From Ochotona curzoniae (Eukaryota > Chordata > Mammalia > Lagomorpha > Ochotonidae), in assembly GCF_017591425.1 (NCBI RefSeq), contig NW_024466599.1, positions 30,356,001-30,420,000 of the forward strand: a DNA stretch of 64,000 nucleotides, in the 5' to 3' direction. Positions 56,186 to 64,000 of this stretch are shown here, in pieces. The translations under genes and the position numbers were made by a program. The notes below the pieces were generated by a model. That model was not told where the DNA came from and ran no database searches. It worked only from the letters and a program-made list of their open reading frames with translations. Each line of letters starts with the position of its first letter. Positions within the stretch are counted from its first letter, which is position 1.

Positions 56186-56600
56186 TGTTAGCTTTTTTCC
56201 CCACAAATCCAAGACTCTAGACACAGGAAGTGAGCCGCAGGAGAGGCCTTTATTTCAGTGAGGGAGATAGCGTGGGGTAGGGAGACAGTGAGAGCAGAGA
56301 CAGCACAGAAAGAGAGAGACAAAGAGCAGAGAAGTGGACGAGGAGGAGAGCAGAGAGAGACAGAACAGGAGGGAAGGAGACAGAGAAGAGCAGAGTCAGC
56401 TCCAGGAGAGAAGGAAGAACAAAGGGAAGAGCCATCTGTATAGCCTTGAGGTGGGCCCGGGGAGTGCAGGGTCAGGGACTGGCGGCTGTGGACACCAGGT
56501 ACATGCCTCAGGGGATTGGTGGAGCATGCAGTTTACACCTGAAGGTCACTAAGCTTAATTAGGCAAGTGGGCCTTAACGGGGTTGAGATCTAGGAGGTTT
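56186..56600 (-). mobile_element. Solitary retroviral LTR-like segment
   Basis: Read on the minus strand: a CT-rich promoter-like region, an AATAAAGG polyadenylation signal (about 56247-56254) and a 3' end ...AAAAAAGCTAACA. No internal retroviral genes are present. Clean TG...CA ends and target duplication were not found, so the limits are approximate. Confidence 0.5.
56255..56420. repeat. AG-rich tract within the LTR-like block
   Basis: Purine-rich GAGAGCAGAGACAG-type sequence. Confidence 0.75.
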
Positions 56601-56869
56601 ACGGGGATGCTGGCTTTGCAAGTGACAACTTCACCTGCTACACCACAAAGCCAGCCCAGAAAACAGTTTTATTAATCTAATCAAGAGGATTGTATTCAGG
56701 TTCTTCAGTGAAACAGACCCAATTGGATGCATATGGTCTGTACGCATACATGTATGTATGCATGTACATATGTATGTTAACTCACGTATTACAGAAGATG
56801 GCAAGTCCAAAGTCTGCAGAGTAGGCTGACAGACTGGAGAGTGGGGAAGGGCTGATGTGTGTCACTGAT

Positions 56870-56944
56870 GATGCCAAATGTTGGCCGGGGTGTTGAGTGG
56901 TGGGAACCCTAAATCATGCTGGGGGGTGTAAGTTGGAAACTATG
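56870..56944 (+). mobile_element. Ancient L1 fragment
   Basis: ggtgggaaccctaaatcatg and gtaagttggaaactatgtgg follow L1 ORF2/3' UTR order. It continues after the next SINE (57260-57312). Confidence 0.5.
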
Positions 56945-57258
56945 TGGAATCTGGTGCTGTGGCATAGTGAGTAAAACCATAGCTTGTAGAGCCGGCATCC
57001 CAAAGCGGCACTGGAGTCCTGACTGCTCCGCTTCCAATTCAGCATTCCGCTAATGTGCCAGGAAAGTACTGAACAATGGTTTAAGTGGTTCAAGTGCTTG
57101 GACCCTTGCAGCCACACAGGAGACCCCATAGAAGTTTCTGGCTCCTGGCTCTGGACTGGCCCAGCTCTGGACATTGCAGGCATTTGGAGAGTGAACCAGT
57201 AGATAGAAAATTCTGTCACTCCCATAATGCTGCTTTTCAAATAGATGAATAAAAATAG
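56945..57258 (+). mobile_element. CSINE, old copy
   Basis: Forward copy from tctggtgctgtggcatag to the tail aaatagatgaataaaaa. Confidence 0.8.
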
Positions 57259-57327
57259 GACAAAACTATTTGAACACACACATGCTCTAGGATCCTACGA
57301 ATATACAGCATATAAATGCATTTGTGG

Positions 57328-57657
57328 GGGCCCGGCAGCGTGGCCTAGCGGCTAAAGTCCTTGCCTTGAACGCGCCGGGATCACATATGGGTGCCAGTTC
57401 TAATCCTGGCTGCTCTACTTCCCATCCAGCTCCCTGCTTGTGGCCTGGGAAAGCAGTCAAGGATGGCCCAAAGCTTTGGGACCCTGCACCCATGTGGGAG
57501 ACCAGGAAGAGGTTCCTGGTTCCTGGCTTCGGATCAGCGCAGCACCGGCCATTGCAGCTACTTGGGGAGTGAATCATGGGACAGAAGATCTTCCCCTCTA
57601 TCTCTCCTCCTCTCTGTATATCTGACTTTGTAATAAAAATAAATCTTAAAAAAAAAA
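57328..57657 (+). mobile_element. CSINE, young, first of two at a reused target
   Basis: Forward full-length copy starting gggcccggcagcgtggcc. ATAAATGCATTTGTGGG flanks it at 57312-57328 and 57658-57674. Confidence 0.94.
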
Positions 57658-57671
57658 ATAAATGCATTTGT

Positions 57672-57986
57672 GGGCCCAGCACTATGGTTAAGTCCTTATT
57701 TTGCAAGCACCAGGATCCCATATGGGCATCAGTTCTTGTCCCAGTGACCCAACTTCCCATCCAGCTCCCTGCTTGTGGCCTGGGAAAGCAGTTAAGGCTG
57801 GTTCAAAGCCTTGGGACCCTGCATCCTCATGGGAGACTTGGAAGAAGTCCTGGCTTTGGATCGGTTCAGTTTTGATCTTGACGGCCACTTAAGGAGTGAA
57901 CCAGTGGGTGGAAGAGTTTTCTCTCTGTCTTTCCTTCTCTCCCTAGATCTGATTTGCCTTTCCAATAAAAACAAATAAATCTTTTA
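57672..57986 (+). mobile_element. CSINE, second at the same target
   Basis: Forward copy starting gggcccagcactatgg and ending aataaatcttttaaaa. A third copy of the target, AAACGCATTTGT, follows at 57987-57998. Confidence 0.92.
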
Positions 57987-57998
57987 AAACGCATTTGT

Positions 57999-60400
57999 AT
58001 CAAGTCAGGGAGGAGAATGTCTTCAGAAGCATCTTCAGTAACGTACACTAGTAACTACACGGTGTGGTGTGGTGACTCCACAGCATCCTCCATACAGAGG
58101 CTAAGCGTGCACTGCTTTGCCAAGCAACGCAGCACCATTCAGCAATGAGCATTTGCAAGCAGCCACACTGACTACGGCGGAGGAAACCACCCACAGCAAG
58201 CACAAAGAAGGCAGGCAGGCACACAGGTGAACACAGGTGACTGCTCCTATAAAATACCTCACGCTGAGCAACGTGGACAGCGAGAACGGGGGTTGAGGCT
58301 GGCAGAGCTCAGGGGGACACAGCCAAAGTCCGACGAGGCTGCCCATCCTGCCCAGCTTGTCTGAGAGTTGATCACATGGTGCAGTTGCTTATGGAGACTC
58401 TATGAGAGCGATGTGTGAAGAATTATAGAGAGAAAGAAGGGGTGAGCAGGGCAGAGGGGATTGGAAACAGCAAGCATGGAACATTCTTGTCAGCAAGTTT
58501 GCTTTAAGGGGAAAGCAAGCAGGAGCAGTTGAGAGCCTTTTTTTTTTTTTTTTTTTTACTTTTCATTGATGATTTTTTTTTTCAGATGGGGGAAGCAGGC
58601 TCTGTTTGTGTGCTAACGAGAAAGTGCCAGTAAAGAGGGGCAACTGGTGCAGGACGGGGAAGGTGAGCCTTGTGGGCAGTGCAAGTGGACGCAGACCCAA
58701 GAACATTCTGCGGAGCAGTCAGGGTGGGGAGACCAGCATGGAGGGGTCTGGACAGCCTCCTGCTCACCTCGCTCCCACACAGGTTTTCTCATTCCAGCCT
58801 AGGCCAAGGCCTCCATGCATTCTCTGTTTCTGGAGAGGCATGGGGGTCTGGGAAGGCAGAAATATTGGCCAGGCCTTTGGGCTTTGGAGGGGCAGAGGCT
58901 GGCTGGAGGGGGGCAAGTTTGGTGGTGGTGGTGTGTGTGTGTGTTTCTGCCATAAGGGTCACCTGTACTCATTAGCTGGGGCTGGGTGAATCAGGGGATG
59001 CCTGCCAAGTACCAGCTCCCTGTCCCTCCCCGCCCAGCTTTGGGGGCAGTGCCTGCGGGGCTGTCTGCCTTTCTATCAGGACTCTAGGCCATCTGTGAAT
59101 AGAGGCAGGGAGGGAATGCTGGCCTTAAGACCGGCTGTAAGCCCGGCTTTAAAAAGCACATTCCTTGGCAGGTTACACAAGTTTTCCTTTTCTGTTTCAA
59201 CTGCAAAGATTTAACCTTTAGTAGGTCTCTTTCCAAGAAAAGAGACCATTGTGACTTGAACTTGGGAAAATATACAACATCCTAGAGCTCCCCCTACACC
59301 TCACCTGCTCCTGCACTCCCCACCCCCCCTGCCGGGGCCATATCTCCTGGGGGGTTCCCTGTTGGGTGGCTCCAGTCTGTCCTTCATGGACCCGCTTTGC
59401 AAGGCGTCAGAAGGCTGCACTGGCCCCTGAAAGGACAGCTTGAAGGTGCTGAGCCCTTGCCCGGCGGGGACTGCGGACAGGAACAGTCGCTTGCTAGTTG
59501 TCCGCATCAGAAACAAGACTTCATGATGTCCAGGACCCAGTGAGCGACAGTGTGCACACCTGATTCCAAAGTCCTTGGAGTTTGGAGTAGGTGAGGGCAG
59601 GTGCCTGAGGGTGGGCCTTCTGCGCAGGTACCCGAAGGGCCGCTTTTGTTAGCCGGGGTTACCGGCCTGGTCTCCAGGGTTCACTCCCACGCTGCTGGCC
59701 GGCCATGTGTTTCCAGAGCCTCTTCCTTGGCAGCCCCAGGCCCCGTCGCAGAGACTGGATGACACAGGAGAGGGATTAAGGCTTCCTTCCTTTAGGGTCC
59801 CACCCGGAGCCCCCACTTGCACCTCGGGCCACAGTTTCCCTGCCTGGATCTCTTCCTCAGACCCCGCCCCCCCCAAACCCTGATGTTTCCCGGACGGTGC
59901 TCGCTGGCTGCCGGGGCAAACGCTCTGGGTTGAACCGGGGCTTTCCTGTCGCCTGGGGACCCCACTGTGGTGGGGACTGAGTTATTTGGAGCTTCTTGAG
60001 CCCCCTCCCAGGCTCTACTGTGAGGCGGAAAGTATTAACACATGCTGATGTCGCTGCAGATTGAAACCATCCGCGGCTGCTTTTCCCGAATCTTTACACG
60101 CAGCGGTTACGATTGTTTGGGCAGCATTCAATCCCTTGCGTGCTCCTTACAGACTTCACGGCTCTCTGTGAGCCAGAGGCTAAGCATCTGGGCTCCCCGG
60201 GGTCTGGGAGGCACGTCATGGGTCAGGCTGACCTTCCGGCTAAGGCTGGGCTACTCAAGGCTTCTGTGCACCCCCAGGGTTCCACCCAGTGATATGCAGC
60301 TCCTGTGGGATGCACACTGGAGTTTTGGAACCTTGGTACAAAAAAGAACAGCAGATAGCTCGTTATAAATGGTCTTACATTGAGTACATGCTGAAATGAT
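57999..60400. other. Intergenic DNA, partly GC-rich
   Basis: Contains the poly-T at 58537 and a GT run at 58935-58945. Unique-looking pieces such as 59150-59235, with a cacattcctt motif, could be regulatory. No exon supported. Confidence 0.45.
58537..58558. repeat. Poly-T of about 21 bases
   Basis: Long T run, with a second T run about 16 bases further on; no recognisable element is attached. Confidence 0.88.
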
Positions 60401-60404
60401 ATTT

Positions 60405-60700
60405 CTAATTTATTTATTTTAAAGGCAGAGTTGAGAGAGAGAGAGCGAGAGAGCTCTTTCATGCATTGGTTCATTTCCCAAATGGCCACAATGGCCAGAG
60501 CAGAGTTGGTCTGAAGTCAAGAGCCAGGAGCTTCTTTTGGGTTTCCCTTGTGTCAAGGTCCAAACACTTGGACCATTTCTCACTATTTTCCCAGGCCTTT
60601 AGCAAGGAGCTAGATTGGGAAGTGGAGCAGCTGGGACTCAGACCGGCGCCCATATGAGTTACCGTGTGAGACAGTGTAGTGTGATGACTTTGGTAAGCAG
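60405..60700 (-). mobile_element. CSINE, old copy
   Basis: Reverse copy with an expanded GA run at 60431-60450. The head end beyond 60660 is degraded. Confidence 0.75.
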
Positions 60701-60729
60701 GCTTCGCAGTGTTTAGGATGTACACCCTG

Positions 60730-60825
60730 TACCTGCTTCTACCACCTTGGGGTTAAACATCCCTGAGCAGCTGGCCCACCCTCTTGATGCCTTGACTTCC
60801 TCATCTGTGAGATGGTGTGGATTTA
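60730..60825 (+). mobile_element. MIR fragment
   Basis: gacttcctcatctgtgagat marks the MIR core. Confidence 0.5.
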
Positions 60826-61744
60826 GTGTGGGGATCCCAAGTCCCCCTGCCCAAGCCAAGCCTGGGCCTGCTCAGATTCCAAGTCCTTAAATGGGGTGCT
60901 CCTTAGGTATCTAGAATGGGAGATCTGTTTTTCCTTGCACATCTGCCTCTCGGAGACAACTACATTGGGTTCATAAGTGTTGATGCAACCAATTCCACAC
61001 ATCTCAGTGGCTCAAGCCAGCAGAGGTCTGCAGTTGGTGCTCCTGGCCAGCTAGAGGCCATCCACACACTGATTCAGCAATCCAGGCTCCTATTGTCATC
61101 AGCACCCAGGGAGTAAATCAGACACATGGCCTTCTAGCCACTGTGACTGGGATGTGCCATCTAGCACCTGTGCTCGCATTCTGTCTTGGCTTTCCCTGGA
61201 TCTGAGAGCAGCCCAAGGGGGCTGCTGATTCCATTCAGTGGAAGGGACAGGATGACTTGCTGGTGGTGGTGGTGGGGGGTCATTTCTGCCAGTTCCCACT
61301 CCTTAAGGGGAGCCTGGCCCCCTTTGTGCCTAGCAGGGCCTCTTTCTAAGTCTTTGCTAGTTTGCTGGCCTGTCGCACCCTAGCCAGGCCAGGAATCACA
61401 AGGGCTGTCTCAGGGAAGTAAACAGAGCCAGGGGCTGATGGTAGAGGCAGGCCTACTCAAACAGCTGGCACAGGCACCTGCACCTCCCTCGGTGCTTCCG
61501 ATGGCCTCTGTCTCTATCACATCCTGGCCCTGGCTGTTAGAGGCATGGCGCAGTGGACCAGGCCAGGAGGGTGGTGCGGGTCTAAGGAAGACTAGTCAGT
61601 AAGGGCTCCGGAAGCTCCTCCTGTCCTGCTCGGAACATCTCAGAGGGATCTGGGCAGTAGAAGCCGAAGTCCCCAGCAGGCAGGACTGGATACAGGGAGA
61701 GTAATGTGAGTGAGTTGGGACTTATGGTCTGACCTTGTGTCCCC

Positions 61745-61830
61745 AGCAAGTGCTCCTTATACAGGGGAAGAAACAAAGGCCCAGAGAGATCAGGCCTCTT
61801 GCTCAGGTTTGCACAGAAGCGTGGGAGTGA
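61745..61830 (-). mobile_element. MIR fragment, antisense
   Basis: gaagaaacaaaggcccagag and ttgctcaggtttgcacag are the reversed MIR core and upstream part. Confidence 0.55.
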
Positions 61831-61955
61831 GGATAAAGAAATCCCACCAAACAGTGCATAGGCTGGGGAGGGGGTTGTCTCTGGACCAGTTTGATAAGCA
61901 TGTCTCTCCCTCCAGGCTGGTCTGGAAAGAACCCCAGGTGGGGTAGGAAACTCCT

Positions 61956-62039
61956 GCTCTGAGCACAGGCCCTCCTGGTGGTGTCTCCAGGCTGGGTGCT
62001 CTGAGCACAGGCCCTCCCGGGGGTGACTCCGGGCTGGGT
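61956..62039. repeat. Tandem duplication, 42-bp unit, two copies
   Basis: Units at 61956-61997 and 61998-62039 both start GCTCTGAGCACAGGCCCTCC and end GGCTGGGT. Confidence 0.94.
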
Positions 62040-62639
62040 GCTTAGCCTCCCCTGCGGAACATGTGTTTCCTGTTTTCCTTCTCCGTCTGGCTCAGCACGG
62101 AGGACAAGGCCTTCCTGAGCGGAAGTGCCTCGCAGACCTGGCCCTGGGCCCAGCAAGCTCTGGCCAGCCTGTCTGCTTGGGACCCTGAGCCCCTTACCTA
62201 CCCATCCCAGGAGGCCCGTGCTGCTGTCTCCCCTCAGTTCAAATTCTCTTGACTTCCTCTTTGGCATATTTTCAAATGCCCCTTGCTGCATCAGGCTCCT
62301 TGGCAAACCTGGGGTCTGTCCTGCCTTGGAACCAAGGGGCAGGTCTCTGGGTTCCTAGGGATGGGGAGTGGCAAGCCAGGACTCTGGCCAACCCTGGTGC
62401 CCCTGGAGTTCAAAGCTTACTTCTCCACAATGTTTCCCATTGTGCTGGGGTGAAAGGTGGGGTGTCATTATCCTGGCTTTCCAGCCAGCACCACTGGGGG
62501 GTTGACCTAGTAATGTGGCTCAGTCAGCAGATGCTGTGGACCGTAGAGACAATGCATATCTCTTCCCGTTGTCAGGTCCTGGAATTGTCCCAGCTTCTTG
62601 GACAGAATATGTCTTAGTGTGTGTTCTGTGTTGTGTTGT

Positions 62640-62810
62640 TTCAACCAAGTACCGAAGCGGGGTCAGTTATTTAAAAAAAAAAAAAGTTCATTGAACTCAC
62701 AGCTTTGAAGGCTGAAAGTCAAAATCATGTGGCGCCCATTTATTTGGTCTCAGGTGAGGGCCTTTGGCTGTAGCATCCCATGGTGGGAACATGCGCAGAA
62801 GAGGCAAATG
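62640..62810 (-). mobile_element. MaLR LTR fragment, antisense
   Basis: ctcacagctttgaaggctga, gtgagggcctttggctgtag and atcccatggtggga are the reversed end of an MST/THE1-like LTR. Confidence 0.55.
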
Positions 62811-63394
62811 TGGGGGTGGCCTTGCTCTGTAACTGCTGGCTCTCCTGATAACAGATCCAGCACCAGGCACTCCACACTCCACAGCGCTCATACGTATCCT
62901 TTCTGAAGGAAGAGCCTGCGATCCAAGCCCCGGTTCACTCATCCCATCTCTCACACTATTATATTGCAGAGCTGGGTTTCAGCATATGATCCCAAACCAC
63001 AGCGGAAAAGCCAAGTGAGTGCAAGAACAGCCCAGGGAGTGGGTGTCCTAAGTCTGCAAAGCCCTGGGCCTTGGCAGCAGCCCCTGCAGGTAGGGAACAG
63101 GAGGGCACACAAAGGGCTCATTGGAGACCCTAGTTGTGTGTGTTCTATCAGATGAGGTGCTGGGCATGAAAAGGCTTTGCGGTAGGCATGGGGACAGTGT
63201 GTGTGCATGAGGCAGTGTGAGTGTTCCCTTGCATGCCAGGTGCTCTGCACACTGTGCAGGTGAGAAGCAGGCCTTTCTCTGGCCGGCAGCCATGGGCATG
63301 CCTGGGGACCCCAGGGGCAGGCAACCACCTCTGATGACCCGGGCCTTGGGCTTTGAAGTCCTCCTTGCTGGCCAGGGCTCCCGGTGCAAGCAGT

Positions 63395-63520
63395 CCAGGT
63401 TTATGAGGCACAGGTTTATCGGGCCTAATTTAGCTTGTTAAGATAATTGTGCCAGAGGCTGCTGCCCAGAGGCCCCGCCTCAATAATTACCTGGCCCAGC
63501 CTTTCATCTCTCCAGGACAG
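63395..63520. promoter_or_regulatory. Possible conserved non-coding element (homeobox-type motifs)
   Basis: Unique sequence with closely spaced TAATTTAG, AGATAATTG, TCAATAATTACC and a TTTATGAGG/TTTATCGGG pair within about 100 bp. Such density of TAAT cores in otherwise GC-rich DNA is typical of developmental enhancers; function is inference. Confidence 0.3.
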
Positions 63521-63829
63521 GGGTGCTCTGCACAGCCCTGCTGGGGCCGGCGCTTGCTCTGTGAAAGCCCTTGGGAGGAGCCACGCTCATGCTTTCCCAG
63601 GGTCTCCTGCTTTTGTCAAATTTCGAACAGTGTGTCTTTAGTTCAACCACAGTCGTTTAGGGCTGTTTCTTTTCACTCTGCCTTCCCCTCCTGTCAGGTC
63701 GTAATGATATAGCTGCAGGCATCCTGCAGATCCAGTGCCCTAAAACTCCAGTTAGAGGTGACTTTAGTTTGGTTAAGTGGGACTGCGTGGGTGTGGAGTG
63801 CGATAGATGTACAAATGATTTAAAATTTT

Positions 63830-64000
63830 TTTTGTTACAAGTCTTGTTTATTTGAGAGACAGGATTTTCCAAGCACTGGGTTACTCCCTAAATCTCCTGC
63901 CTCAGTTAGGATTGCAGGTGGGACTGGACAAGGCCAAAGCAAAGAGTCATCAACTCAATCCAGGTCTCCTCCGTGAGTGGCAAGGACCCAAGTTCTTGAA
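63830..64000 (-). mobile_element. CSINE, cut by the window edge
   Basis: Reverse copy, tail end first. The core landmarks ggtctcctccgtgagtgg and aggacccaagttcttg are present. Confidence 0.75.

Larger units (their letters stand above)
56138..56660 (-). mobile_element. CSINE interrupted by an LTR-like block
   Basis: The tail end (56138-56182) and the head end (about 56605-56660, gctacaccacaaagccagccc) of one reverse copy lie on either side of the block at 56186-56600. About 200 bp of the SINE body is missing. Confidence 0.65.
60826..62639. other. Intergenic DNA
   Basis: Unique, GC-moderate, with one MIR scrap and a 42-bp duplication. No gene recognised. Confidence 0.5.

Overview
This is a stretch of mammalian nuclear genome, most likely from a lagomorph. 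More than 50 copies of the lagomorph tRNA-derived C repeat (CSINE) are interspersed in both orientations, by eye about a quarter of the window. The youngest copies have a head and tail that I associate with pika (Ochotona) rather than rabbit; that genus-level call is inference. Long non-coding tracts, short GT-AG exons, CpG-rich promoters and ancient mammalian MIR, L2, L1M and MaLR fragments all fit a mammal.

Two genes are firm. At the left end the first two coding exons of HAAO (3-hydroxyanthranilate 3,4-dioxygenase) lie on the minus strand, with the start codon at 5469-5467 in a CpG-rich promoter; the other exons lie beyond the left edge. At 28429-28521 a complete, intron-containing tRNA-Ile(UAU) gene lies on the plus strand at the edge of a CpG island. 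As I recall the human map, the same tRNA lies roughly 20 kb upstream of HAAO on 2p21, on the opposite strand, so the window appears syntenic with the HAAO-ZFP36L2 interval.

The rest is not conventionally coding. The long reading frames are mostly SINE, microsatellite or GC-rich frames. The exception worth testing is a set of short minus-strand exon-like frames (25558-25511, 24697-24620, 24274-24152 and one near 32.8 kb). They have GT-AG borders, the first three share compatible phase, and two of the frames look like HEAT-repeat helices. I do not recognise the protein, and it may be a decayed or lineage-specific gene, or chance.

Layout: 1-5.6 kb HAAO 5' end; 5.6-16.5 kb SINE, MaLR LTR and L1 remnants, including a degenerate 50-75 bp tandem block fused to a SINE tail; 16.5-19 kb a MaLR-type retroelement with LTR-like ends; 19-25.4 kb L1 and SINE nests; 24.1-25.6 kb exon-like frames; 25.8-26.3 kb AT-rich unique DNA; 27.9-28.9 kb CpG island with tRNA; 29-48 kb SINEs, two LTR-like segments and microsatellites; 48.65-49.24 kb a truncated L1 with target duplications; 49-64 kb GC-rich unique DNA with SINEs, an LTR-like block and, near the right end, a homeobox-motif-rich unique segment. 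Nothing suggests prokaryotic, CRISPR or operon organisation.
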